Assembly (NCBI RefSeq): GCF_014280965.1
Contig: NZ_JACODZ010000002.1
Span: forward strand, 496,001 to 560,000
Direction: 5' to 3'
From: Echinicola salinicaeni
GTDB lineage: Bacteria; Bacteroidota; Bacteroidia; Cytophagales; Cyclobacteriaceae
Length of the DNA: 64,000 nt
Shown here: piece after piece, positions 55,016 through 63,560 of the stretch
How the letters are laid out: each line of letters starts with the position of its first letter
Position numbering within the stretch: position 1 is the stretch's first letter
Notes under the pieces: generated by a model
Databases searched by the model: none
The model's input: the letters and a program-made list of their open reading frames with translations, nothing else
What the model was told of the DNA's origin: nothing
Program-made: the position numbers and the translations under genes

Positions 55016-56098
55016 TTACTTTTTGATGATTTTGAAGCTTTCTGATTTGTTTGCCCAGTTCACCCTTAAAATTATTAAGCCATTGGGCAAATCACTGATT
55101 AAAGGACTTATATCAGCCTCATAAAAATCTATACCTCCTTTCAAGGTATACTTAAACATATTATGGTTGCTTGTTATTGTTAAATGAATGGGACCGTCCT
55201 TATAGTTTTTCCGATCAATGAGTTTGATTTTTAGCTGATTGCCCGTACTAGGGTTGGGGTAAAAACGCCAAGATCTATGAGTAAGGTCAAAGTCTCCCAA
55301 TCTAATTGAAAAAGTTTGGCTGTATTCAAAGTTACCATCTAGGTCCACTTGTTTGATTCTGTAATATATGAGACCGTCTAAATTGGAGATTTGATTGTCT
55401 TCATATTTGTATTCGGTAAGCTCACTACTCCAGCCAAGGGCGGCTATATTAGCGATCGTGGTGAAGTTTTCAATCCCGTTTATTGATCTTTCCAATTCAA
55501 AATGACTGGTTTCCCATTCTTTCAGCGTGGACCAATTTAGGATGACTTTTTTACTCTCAGTGTCGCTTGCAGCACTAATATTATGCCATGCTACGGGTAA
55601 AACTATTAATGGGGTATTAACAACGAATCCGTCGAGGTTGGCGTAACATTGGGCATTGCTGCCCTCCTGTGTAGGACACTCTGAATTACCTGAATTGGTA
55701 TACCAACGCATAAATATGTTCCTGAACTCAATCCTGTCCCCCCAATTCAACGTGAAGTCGTTAATATACTGCGGCACACCCTTGATTACATTTTGGCCTG
55801 GAAATAAGCATAGCACGACACTTTCTGAAAAGGTCCCATTGATATAAATATCATAGGAAAAATGAAGGGAATAGGCATTGGTAGAACTTCCTCCATAAGT
55901 CACGAAAATTTGTCCATCTACTTCGGTTCCATGGTCAAATTCCGCATCAGGATCAAAAGGTGCTCCATTTGTATCATAGAAGTCAATTGATTGTATATTA
56001 AGGTTGTTTTGATTACAGTTCTGGGCAAACACCTCCCCCGGATTCACTAAATAAGCGAATTGAAGGATAAAATATAAGGACAAAATGGATCTTTTCAT
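55016..56098 (-). CDS. Secreted protein with type IX sorting domain
   Basis: 360 residues. A signal peptide (1-25, ending GEVFAQ) is followed by a beta-rich N-terminal domain (SIDFYDTNGAPFDPDAEFDHG). A fibronectin-like stretch comes next (VILNWSTLKEWETSHFELER; LIYYRIKQVDLDG). The C-terminal T9SS type A signal includes RFYPNPSTGN near 283 and ends LIILRVNWANKSESFKIIKK. The T9SS tail implies export and attachment to the cell surface in organisms with PorV/PorU. No enzymatic domain was recognised. It is a single gene. Confidence 0.87.
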   Translation of the reverse strand: MKRSILSLYFILQFAYLVNPGEVFAQNCNQNNLNIQSIDFYDTNGAPFDPDAEFDHGTEVDGQIFVTYGGSSTNAYSLHFSYDIYINGTFSESVVLCLFPGQNVIKGVPQYINDFTLNWGDRIEFRNIFMRWYTNSGNSECPTQEGSNAQCYANLDGFVVNTPLIVLPVAWHNISAASDTESKKVILNWSTLKEWETSHFELERSINGIENFTTIANIAALGWSSELTEYKYEDNQISNLDGLIYYRIKQVDLDGNFEYSQTFSIRLGDFDLTHRSWRFYPNPSTGNQLKIKLIDRKNYKDGPIHLTITSNHNMFKYTLKGGIDFYEADISPLISDLPNGLIILRVNWANKSESFKIIKK

Positions 56099-56735
56099 TT
56101 CCTTAAGATATAATAACTTGATATCAGGTATAGTATGGACAGAAAACTGATCATTTTATTACGCTTACACTTATGAGTAATATAAGGATACAAGGACGGT
56201 AATGGAGCTATCCCCGTCATTCGCTAACTTGGTTCTTTTCGTTGAATGAATTCTAAAAACATTTATCAGAAAATGCCAGTTGTACACTTTCTTTGTCAAT
56301 TCATTATGCTAATATAACTTAAAAAGATGGTACATCTTAAAAAAGCCTACAGAATCCCATTGCCTCGTAAGCAGTATTAGCCCTTGATGTTTAGCGTAGG
56401 AATATTTAGTTCGCTCCCTTCAGGGGCATGGGGATTTGTCTTGGCTAACCCCTTTGTGGTAAGTAGCTAAAACTAATATACTTCTCCACCCTCCTTCCTG
56501 CCTCATACCAAATACTTCGTATTTCCTCAGCAACCTCCGTGCCCTCTGCAGTAGATATTTCCCTGTTGTCCTGTCAGCTAACCTACAGACGTCCTAAGGT
56601 AGAGTCTCCGACTCAGTTACTATGATCTCCAATGCCCTTTTCGATTGGCGGGATTAACCCACCTTTCGCTCCATCCGAGAATTCCGCGCCCTTTGTGGTT
56701 GATATTCTTCCCACTTCGTACCTTGTACCTCGTAC
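56099..56735. other. 637-base intergenic region with degenerate repeats
   Basis: No gene. From 56400 the composition changes to C/T-rich. Fragments CCCTTTGTGGT occur at 56446-56456 and 56689-56699, CCTCCGTGCCCTCTGC at 56535-56550, and ACTTCGTACCTTGTACCTCG at 56713-56732. They look like degenerate dispersed intergenic repeats. Confidence 0.55.
56713..56735. repeat. Pyrimidine-rich ACTTCGTAC-type tract
   Basis: Three imperfect units of the kind CTTCGTAC / CTTGTAC / CTCGTAC abut the stop codon of the AraC gene. Related tracts occur at 48551-48580 and 49801-49817. Confidence 0.5.
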
Positions 56736-57524
56736 TTATTTTGCCAAGTAATTGGCTGGTGTTTTTCCAAAGTGTTTTTTAAAGGCGACAATAAATGAAC
56801 TGACATTTTCATAACCTAAATTATATGCAATTTCTTTTACACTTTTTTCTTCTCCTAATAATTTGATAGCTTCCATGAGTTTTAAGCGCATTTTCCAATC
56901 TCCAAAACTCATACCTAGTTCTTTATGAAATAATCTTGAAAGTGTTCTGGTGCTGACGGATGCTAGGCTGGCATAATAATCTATCGTATGCTTACTGGAC
57001 CAATTATTCATTAGCGTATCTAATACTAACTTAATTCTATTATCCTGACTTGTTGGTAGAAAAGTTGTACTCGATTGCAAAGTAGAAAGTTCGTCAATTA
57101 AAACTTCGATTATTCTGTTTTGCCTTTGAGTAAACATAATGGGGTTTGAAAAAGAGATTATTTTCTCTAAGATACTTTTTAAAAATGCTGAAGTTTCGAA
57201 AGCGAAACTATTCACAGGTAAACCCTTGAGTTTTGACTCATCTATAAATGCTGTAATGACCTTTACATTATTGGGGAAATAAACTTGATGTTCTTCATTA
57301 CTGGCAATCCAAACACTCTGTAAAGAATTAACTACCCAAATATTTTTTTTCGTGACCACCTTCATAATACCGGTATCACAAGATATGATTTGAGCTCTTG
57401 GATGCGCGTGAGAATTGGTACATTTAGCATTTTGAATTTCTTCCGAATAGGTAGTTACAGGTCTTGATGCATTTACTTCAAAACCATGATCAATTTTAAT
57501 GTTTGTCTTATAATCGATATTCAT
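56736..57524 (-). CDS. AraC family transcriptional regulator
   Basis: The preferred start is ATG 57524 (MNIDYKTNIKIDHGF), giving 262 residues; a hydrophobic extension to 57632 would overlap the divergent gene. An N-terminal cupin-like domain (NSHAHPRAQIISCDTG) is followed by the double helix-turn-helix: DYYASLASVSTRTLSRLF, then VKEIAYNLGYENVSSFIVAF and FGKTPANYL. It is likely a regulator of the divergent methyltransferase gene, with the shared 69-base spacer 57525-57593 holding the operator. The effector is unknown. Confidence 0.9.
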   Translation of the reverse strand: MNIDYKTNIKIDHGFEVNASRPVTTYSEEIQNAKCTNSHAHPRAQIISCDTGIMKVVTKKNIWVVNSLQSVWIASNEEHQVYFPNNVKVITAFIDESKLKGLPVNSFAFETSAFLKSILEKIISFSNPIMFTQRQNRIIEVLIDELSTLQSSTTFLPTSQDNRIKLVLDTLMNNWSSKHTIDYYASLASVSTRTLSRLFHKELGMSFGDWKMRLKLMEAIKLLGEEKSVKEIAYNLGYENVSSFIVAFKKHFGKTPANYLAK

Positions 57525-57593
57525 TGTCCAAATATAGTAATTAGGACTTTGTGGGAAGTGCTGAAATTTGATGAAAATAATAAACATTAAACT

Positions 57594-58349
57594 ATGGACG
57601 CTAAAAAGCATAACACAAACATTGTAAATCAATTTTCAAAACAAGCCAGTGCTTACACCTCTATTACTTCACATAGTGATTCCCTGGATAAACTAATTGC
57701 AATATCATCGGCTTCCAGAAGCGATAAAGTTTTGGATATTGCATGTGGATCGGGCATTGTAGCATGCGAATTTGCAAAATACACCAGCCATGTTACAGGG
57801 ATTGACATGACTCAAAGAATGCTTGAAGAAGCAAAGAAATTACAGGCAAAGCGTAGTCTTACGAATGTGACTTGGCAAATTGGAGATGTAGAAAGCTTAC
57901 CCTATGAGGACGATAGCTTTTCAATTGTAATTTCTAGATTCGGTTTTCATCATTTCATAGATCCTTTTAAAGTTTTGTCTGAGATGAAAAGGGTTTGTAA
58001 ACCTGGAGGGAAGGTTTTAGTTGTTGATGTTTCTTTACCAGATTCCAAAATTAAAAACTACAATGAAATGGAAAAGAACAGGGATAATTCTCATGTTGCA
58101 GCACTTTCATTAACTGAATTTTCAAATCTTTTCGAAAGGCTAGGCTTTAAAAGTTTAAATACAGATTTCTATTCTATGCAGATTGGACTTAAAGAGCAAC
58201 TTAAAGCATCTTATCCAAATGATGCCAATGCTTTAGAAAGTATGATCATTGCAGATCTAGGAGTAAATGATCTGGGGATAAACGTCACCAAGCTTGATGA
58301 TGAATATTTTTTACATTACCCCATTCATATTTTCTCGTTGGAAAATTAA
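57594..58349 (+). CDS. Class I SAM-dependent methyltransferase (UbiE/Methyltransf_11 type)
   Basis: 251 residues. Motif I is VLDIACGSGIVACEFA, followed by GIDMTQRMLEEAKK and WQIGDVESLPYEDDSFSIVISRFGFHHF (post I and motif II), then CKPGGKVLVVDV. It resembles small-molecule methyltransferases of the UbiE/arsenite-methyltransferase type but has no cysteine set for arsenite. The divergent AraC gene is the likely regulator, so the substrate may relate to its effector. Confidence 0.9.
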   Translation: MDAKKHNTNIVNQFSKQASAYTSITSHSDSLDKLIAISSASRSDKVLDIACGSGIVACEFAKYTSHVTGIDMTQRMLEEAKKLQAKRSLTNVTWQIGDVESLPYEDDSFSIVISRFGFHHFIDPFKVLSEMKRVCKPGGKVLVVDVSLPDSKIKNYNEMEKNRDNSHVAALSLTEFSNLFERLGFKSLNTDFYSMQIGLKEQLKASYPNDANALESMIIADLGVNDLGINVTKLDDEYFLHYPIHIFSLEN

Positions 58350-58826
58350 ATTATCTGTATATCCGCTATTCTTCCAGTAAGTTTTACCCTTCAAAACATT
58401 ATCTGAAAAATGGCACCTATTTCACAGAAATAATTCTTGCTGGTCCAGATTTGCAATCTGGACCTTTAAATACAAGGCATTTGCAATGCCCAAAAAGAAA
58501 TAAAATGGTTCGCCCCAGCCTTAGTACTAAATTATTTAAATCTACTCTAGGTCAATATACCATTTGAAATGGCCAAAATACAAGTCTAGCAATGTTCTGA
58601 CAGTAATCTACTTTGACAAGCGCACTTCCTACTTCTACCTTCCAATCTACACTTTCATATCTTTGGTCTCCATATAGCATCAAAAAGCTCAGAAATGAAT
58701 TGAAACTTGGATGAGTGGTATACTCCACCCAGTTGGAGGTACGAGCGGGGATTGCTAAAATCATTCCCTAAGGTCTAAAATCTAGGGAAGGGTTAACCAT
58801 TTTTACCATTATAATTATTTTATATA
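58350..58826. other. 477-base intergenic region with REP-like element
   Basis: Contains the paired palindromes at 58442-58490. A 70-codon minus-strand frame (58552-58764) has no recognisable family and may be decayed sequence. Confidence 0.5.
58442..58490. repeat. REP-like pair of palindromes with common ATTTGCAAT core
   Basis: GGTCCAGATT (58442-58451) pairs with AATCTGGACC (58455-58464); GGCATT (58476-58481) pairs with AATGCC (58485-58490). Both have a TGC loop and the identical core ATTTGCAAT, 12 bases apart edge to edge. This is the form of REP/RAYT-mobilised elements. No RAYT gene is in the window. Confidence 0.75.
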
Positions 58827-59211
58827 CTATAGTTTTGGACTATTTACGACAATAACACACTGAAATTTTTTCTGTCTTATTGTATTTGCGTCAATAACCG
58901 TTAGGGTTCTATCGAATGATATTGCGTTTTTAAAAATGAGATCTTCAAGAATCTTGGCTGTTTCTAAAGGTTCACAGGCTGAACTCTTATGAAAATTACC
59001 CAGCTTCAGGCTTATATCCATGTTTAAATATTAGCTCACCGTAGTCACTGTCATAAGTAATTATAGTCCTGTTTTCATCGATTGCAATATCGATGACCTG
59101 TTTGTCAGTGATACTTGGATCATCGATACCTATTGCCTTGATATCAAATCCAGCAGATTTAAGATAGGTAATAATAGAGAAAGGAACGTTTTCGTTAGCT
59201 AAAAACTTCAA
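58827..59211 (-). pseudogene. DUF5615 PIN-like toxin, frameshifted
   Basis: The first part (KFLANENVPFSIITYLKSAG, then TIITYDSDYGELIFKHGYKPEAG) is a clear DUF5615 PIN-like toxin start with DNase/RNase-type acidic residues, and hits a stop at 58996-58998. The missing C-terminal part continues in another frame: KLGNF at about 58990-59004 and ILEDLIFKNAISFDRTLTVI to the stop at 58827. The break is at AAGCTGGG. A start at TTG 59211 fits the family; the frame is open to ATG 59259. It overlaps the DUF433 gene upstream, as normal for this pair. Confidence 0.8.
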
Positions 59212-59450
59212 AAGTGGTTTGATTTGGAATTCGTATACAAAAGTCCATCTTTTAAACAATCCTGGATATAGGAGAAAACAGCCTGTAAGGATTCCCGATT
59301 CAATCTTGGGTAATTCTCAAGAATTTGTTGTTCGGTCCAACCTTGTGCAAGTAGTCCAATGATATGTTCAATAGATAAACGAGCTCCTTTAACTGTAGGT
59401 TCCCCCAATAGTACGGATTCGTTAGCTACTATGTGTTTTTTCTATTCCAT
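59208..59450 (-). pseudogene. DUF433 antitoxin with in-frame stop at codon 3
   Basis: From ATG 59448-59450 the frame reads Met-Glu-stop-Lys-Lys-His-Ile-Val-Ala-Asn-Glu-Ser-Val-Leu-Leu-Gly, then EPTVKGARLSIEHIIGLLAQ and WTEQQILENYPRL. The TAG (59442-59444) sits where DUF433 proteins usually have Trp (TGG). Everything after it is intact up to 59208. Translation could restart only at weak codons such as TTG 59408, which would remove part of the domain. The partner toxin is also broken. Confidence 0.75.
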
Positions 59451-59779
59451 ACTTAAAAATGCAAAACTTTTTATTATGTGGTTCAGACCCTTGATCTTTA
59501 TCCACCAAGCTGAGACATACAGCATCCATTTAGCTTTTCCGGTTGTCCCCTTAACTGAGCTGCGGGACGATTAAAATTGAGTCTCTGACTCTCTACTCCA
59601 TAGTTATTTAAATCAATTCAGGCTTTATTTTTCCAGTTAGTCAGCCAATTTAGATCGTTTCACTCTTCTCTAGTATTCTTACTTTTTCCTTCTCCATAGC
59701 TTCAAGAATTGGGATGGATCTATGGCTACAGCAAACTGGACCGGCATATTGTTTGGCCAAATTCGAATTCATAAATTCA
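59451..59779. other. 329-base intergenic region
   Basis: No intact gene. A 73-codon minus frame (59650-59871) overlaps the end of the PH-domain gene in another frame; its LAKQYAGPVCCSHRSIPILE stretch looks slightly protein-like, so it may be a remnant. Confidence 0.4.
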
Positions 59780-60160
59780 TTAGCCCAAAACATGCTGGGC
59801 CAATACCTTTTGTACATCGTAAACATTGACCGATTTGTTGATTTTTTTTGAGATGGAGGGAGCCTGTTCACTAGATATCCAAATTTTCAATTCAGCATCC
59901 AAATCAAAGGTTCCTGATGTTTCAATACTAAACCGACTAATACTTTTATAAGTAATAGACAAATATTCCACTTTTTTTCCTGTCAAACCTTGTTTGTCCA
60001 CTATGATTAAACGTTTACTGGTAAATATGAAGGTGTCTCTGATCAACTTAAAGCCTATTTCTATTTCTTCATTATTTACTAAAAGCTGCCCATAATCCTT
60101 GTTTAATTTTTCCTGATCTACGGCTCCGGCATTACCTAGCAATGATGAAAATAATCCCAT
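59780..60160 (-). CDS. Bacterial PH-domain protein (YvbH/bPH type)
   Basis: 126 residues. MGLFSSLLGNAG is followed by QLLVNNEEIEIGFKLIRDTFIFTSKRLIIVDKQGLTGKKVEYLSI, the core of the bacterial PH_1 domain. Strands ISRFSIETSGTFDLDAELKIWI and a C-terminal helix (YDVQKVLAQHVLG) complete it. These small proteins are cytoplasmic and of unknown function. The gene is monocistronic; copy B of the shared upstream element lies about 65-130 bases before its start. Confidence 0.9.
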   Translation of the reverse strand: MGLFSSLLGNAGAVDQEKLNKDYGQLLVNNEEIEIGFKLIRDTFIFTSKRLIIVDKQGLTGKKVEYLSITYKSISRFSIETSGTFDLDAELKIWISSEQAPSISKKINKSVNVYDVQKVLAQHVLG

Positions 60161-60518
60161 TTGATTCTAATTAAAAATTGATAATAAAAATTCCTTAAAC
60201 CTAATGATAACTTCTGTCCTGCACAATACCCCACATAGGGTATTTTTACTCATCACCCTAAAGCAAAAAAGTGTCGGCTTTGAGGAGGTCTTCTAAGATA
60301 TTGTTATGAGTAATGGAATTACAAATAACAGAGATAGGAAAGTGGAATCACAGACTATACCTATTCTAGGGTGAACCTTCTTTTACAGCCTGTGCTGAAT
60401 TCTTTCCTAAACCTCATAGTAGACCCTAAAGGTTTTGGACCTTGTGCGCGGGAGGGTAGTTGCGCTCCCCCCTATGCGGGAAAGGCTGTGGCTTTATGGG
60501 CCTTGGTCGACTATTCGA
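60161..60518. other. 358-base intergenic region
   Basis: Holds copy B of the shared upstream element (60225-60280). The right part (60430-60500) is G/C-richer (GCGCGGGAGGGTAGTTGCGC) and appears non-coding. Confidence 0.45.
60225..60280 (-). repeat. Shared upstream element, copy B
   Basis: ATACCC (60226-60231) and GGGTAT (60238-60243) are perfect inverted arms around CACATA. Downstream, CCCTAAAGCAAAAAAGTGTC and GGCTT match copy C (CCCTAAAACAAAAAGCGTC and GGCTT). It lies upstream of the PH-domain gene on the minus strand. Confidence 0.7.
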
Positions 60519-62189
60519 CTAGATATTGTTTTTCTTTTTTAGGTATTCTTTGGCAATAGCAACTTCCGGTCTATCAGAATTAAGCCCCAGTTTCATTAAT
60601 TGAAAATAGTAGGAAGCAGCGAGCTTTTCATTACCTGAATTCTTAGCTGCAGTTGCGGCACCATAAACTCCATTGAACCTGTTGGGATGTTGTTTTAAAT
60701 CATATTCGTATGCAGCCAATGCCTCTTTTGGTTGGTTGGTTTGTAAGAGCATATCACCAAGCAATTCCCCTGCAGGTATTACCTCGCCAGGAGTTACCGG
60801 ATGCTTATTTGTGTTATATTCCATTTCAGCAGCTTCCCTCATCAATTCGATCGCCATGATTTGATCATCTTCAGCAAGAGCTATCCATGCTTTGATGGTT
60901 TTGATCTGAATATTGACCTGATTGGCTTGATAATTATCCTCAGCATTCATCAGTTTCTTTCGGTTGGCAACCAGTTTTTCCATTTCTTTTTTTGAGTCTG
61001 TAATATGGCCCAATCTGACTGAACCCATCGCTCTTGCATAGATAAGTATTGATTCTTGCCAAGGCATTAAACTCCAGCTTAACTCCAGTTTTGGCTTTTT
61101 CAAAGTAGCAGCGGCTTCCCAATTCCTACTTTCCAATGCGATTCGTGCTGGAATTGCAGCAGCAGAATAAGCGACTTTGAAATTGATCGGAAATACTTTT
61201 TTAAAGGTCTTTAGGTATTCGTATTGTTCATTAGCTTTGTTCAAATCGCCTTTTTGTAAGTAGGCATATACCAGATAGTCCATTCCATGTAGTTCTTCAT
61301 CCCAGTGAGCTAGAGGGGCTATACTTTTTGAATAACACCGTGCTGAGGCTGTTGAATTGATGTTTGAACTAATGGACTCATCCCAAAGACCAAGACGAGT
61401 GAAGATATGTGATGGCATGTGCTGGGCATGTGCAGATGCAGGGGCAATTTGGGCATATAGTCGGGCAGTTGGTAGGGCCAATTCGGCTAGCCCCGGATAG
61501 TCATAATTGTGAATGATATAATGTGCGATCCCTGGATGATTAGGTTGATTTGGATATATTGACTCTAGTATTTCTCCTGATTTTCTTTGGACGGCATATG
61601 TCTTGTCCGATGGATCAGCAGTGGCACGCAGTGCAAGCGCGTAAAAAATTGCAGCTTCTTCATCTTTCGTATAGGTTTTATAAACTTTGTACATTTCTCT
61701 TTCAAATCGCTGCACTCGTTCTTGATGAGTAATGTTTTTCCAGTTATCATAGAAAGCACTAAGGGCCTTGATATACGCATTTTCGCGTTCGTTGGTGGAA
61801 ATAGATTTGGCTAGCTTTAGCACTTTAGTACCCTTTTCCAGGTACGCTGTTCCGGATTGGAGCCATAGTGAATGATAATTACTCATTGCCACTCCCCAAT
61901 ATGCCATGGCACATTTCGGATCGATGTCTAATACTTTTACAAATGCTTTCTCAGCTTCGGTATATTCAAAAGAATGTAAGAGCGAAATAGCTAAATCAAA
62001 AGTTGATCTAGCATCTACGTTACATGACAGTGCAAAACTAACCTCACCAAACTCACCACTTCCGCAAAGTGTGATTTCACCTCTTAAAAGTCCAAGGTCG
62101 CTAGGCTCAGGTGGCTGAGGCTTTTTACCTTGACATCCGACCAAAAAGGCCATTATTAATATGGTTAAAAGTCTGATAGCATTTTTCAT
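60519..62189 (-). CDS. TPR-repeat lipoprotein
   Basis: The preferred start is ATG 62189 (MKNAIRLLTILIMAF), giving 556 residues with lipobox VGC (Cys19). TPR motifs include FEYTEAEKAFVKVLDIDPKCAMAYW (near 80-105), a central HAQHMPSHIFTRLGLWDESI, and C-terminal ALAAYEYDLKQHPNRFNGVY. Related proteins are annotated as tetratricopeptide-repeat hypothetical proteins, sometimes near copper or redox genes. The HxxHMPSHIF segment is His-rich and may bind metal. Copy C of the shared element is 200 bases upstream. Function unknown. Confidence 0.85.
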   Translation of the reverse strand: MKNAIRLLTILIMAFLVGCQGKKPQPPEPSDLGLLRGEITLCGSGEFGEVSFALSCNVDARSTFDLAISLLHSFEYTEAEKAFVKVLDIDPKCAMAYWGVAMSNYHSLWLQSGTAYLEKGTKVLKLAKSISTNERENAYIKALSAFYDNWKNITHQERVQRFEREMYKVYKTYTKDEEAAIFYALALRATADPSDKTYAVQRKSGEILESIYPNQPNHPGIAHYIIHNYDYPGLAELALPTARLYAQIAPASAHAQHMPSHIFTRLGLWDESISSNINSTASARCYSKSIAPLAHWDEELHGMDYLVYAYLQKGDLNKANEQYEYLKTFKKVFPINFKVAYSAAAIPARIALESRNWEAAATLKKPKLELSWSLMPWQESILIYARAMGSVRLGHITDSKKEMEKLVANRKKLMNAEDNYQANQVNIQIKTIKAWIALAEDDQIMAIELMREAAEMEYNTNKHPVTPGEVIPAGELLGDMLLQTNQPKEALAAYEYDLKQHPNRFNGVYGAATAAKNSGNEKLAASYYFQLMKLGLNSDRPEVAIAKEYLKKKNNI

Positions 62190-62573
62190 AATGAAGTTAT
62201 TTGTTCTTTTAACCAATGAGAGCTAACATTGTCGTGAATGGGCAGTTGTGGATAGGTTTGTCAACTTATATCCACTATCAATAAATTTACCTAAAAAACA
62301 CCAGATATAGAATAAGTATTTAGCTTTCTTAGGGAACGGTTCTATTTCATTTTTGGAATCATTCTCAAACAATCTAATCAAGTCCCCATTCCCAACAAAA
62401 ACTCCACCTAAGGTGTTTTTATCCATCCCCTAAAACAAAAAGCGTCGGCTTAGGTAAGGATTTTAAAAGCATATCTTTTACTGGAATTCCAAACACCCTA
62501 AATAATGAGATGAAGCAACTTACTCCACCTAATCTTAGATTTCTGGGAAATAATAAAGTCCAATTATGGATAT
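62190..62573. other. 384-base intergenic region with shared element
   Basis: Contains copy C of the shared upstream element (62388-62460). No protein gene is supported, although short frames are open on the minus strand. Confidence 0.5.
62388..62460 (-). repeat. Shared upstream element, copy C
   Basis: Best matched copy: its left 36 bases match copy A at 30 positions, and its right part (CCCTAAAACAAAAAGCGTC, then GGCTTAGGTAAGG) matches copy B. It lies between the TPR gene start (62189) and the HupE gene end (62574). Confidence 0.7.
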
Positions 62574-63560
62574 TTAAAATGCCAAAACCCTTTCTATTAG
62601 CCAAAAAGCCGCTACTGCCCCGATGGAATAAGGAGCAAGCTTGGAGACCTGTTTTCTATTTGGGACAATGGATTTGACCAATTTTAGTACGATGAGCATG
62701 ATGATTACAAAAAGAATTTGGCCCACTTCAACACCAATATTGAAAGTGGCCAAGGCTAGAGGAATTTCGTTTTGGGGTAGGCCTATATCTTTAAGCGCTC
62801 CTGCAAAACCAAATCCGTGCAAGAGACCAAAACTAAAAGCTACCAACCATGGCTTCTGACTGGTAAGAGAAGGGATTCCCTGTTGCACTTTTAGGATTTC
62901 CAAGGCTAAAAAAACTATGCTCAAAGCAATCACTGCTTCCACTGGGGGACTGGGCAAATTGGCAATTCCCAGAGCTGAAAAACTGAGTGTGATACTATGG
63001 GCCAAGGTAAACGATGTGATGGTTTTTAAAAGTTTCTTAAAACCTATAGTGATCATAATCAGTGCCAGGACAAATAAAAGGTGATCGAACCCAAACAGTA
63101 TATGCTCAATACCTAAGCTCGTATAAGTTTTAGCCACCATCCATTTACTTGAGCTTTGGGGTACAGTTGCGATATTATGGGTAGGTTGCAGCAAAAAACT
63201 ATAACGCTGTCCATTTAGCAAACGAATATCAGTCAGGACATCTATTCCAGTGGTATTGAGTTGATGGATGGAAATCTGCGTATTTGATAAACTCTGCTCA
63301 GCAGTAAGCTTATAGGTATACAACACATAAGCTTCTAAAATTCGCGGAGGAACGGTTTCACTTAGCTTGAAACCTTCTTCAAACTGGGGTTGAATATCCA
63401 ATACCCTCTCAACAGTTCTGGGTACTTTCCAAAGGACAGTGTAGGACTTAGGCGATTGCTCCTTGATCAGTAGGTAGGCAGGACGTATTTCGTGTGCCCT
63501 AACAGAATGCATACTGATAAAAAACAGGATTAATATAGTTATTTTAATTACAGGCTTCAT
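62574..63560 (-). CDS. HupE/UreJ family membrane protein
   Basis: 328 residues. A signal peptide (MKPVIKITILILFFISMHSVRA) and a periplasmic domain of about 120 residues are followed by six membrane helices with the HupE core: LGIEHILFGFDHLLFVLALIM, TSFTLAHSITLSFSALG and FGLLHGFGFAGAL. The His-rich helices suggest metal (nickel or cobalt) transport, as proposed for HupE. Its ATG overlaps the end of the parvulin gene upstream by four bases, so the two are coupled. Confidence 0.9.
   Translation of the reverse strand: MKPVIKITILILFFISMHSVRAHEIRPAYLLIKEQSPKSYTVLWKVPRTVERVLDIQPQFEEGFKLSETVPPRILEAYVLYTYKLTAEQSLSNTQISIHQLNTTGIDVLTDIRLLNGQRYSFLLQPTHNIATVPQSSSKWMVAKTYTSLGIEHILFGFDHLLFVLALIMITIGFKKLLKTITSFTLAHSITLSFSALGIANLPSPPVEAVIALSIVFLALEILKVQQGIPSLTSQKPWLVAFSFGLLHGFGFAGALKDIGLPQNEIPLALATFNIGVEVGQILFVIIMLIVLKLVKSIVPNRKQVSKLAPYSIGAVAAFWLIERVLAF

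Noticed and set aside
56581-56700. Possible tRNA or rRNA fragment in the C/T-rich spacer
   Set aside because: No cloverleaf or rRNA signature could be found; composition is explained by degenerate repeats.
58552-58764. 70-codon minus-strand frame as a gene
   Set aside because: No recognisable family; at most a remnant in the spacer after the methyltransferase.
60371-60559. 62-codon plus-strand frame with Gly/Ala/Arg-rich translation
   Set aside because: It runs into the end of the TPR gene on the other strand and has no support.
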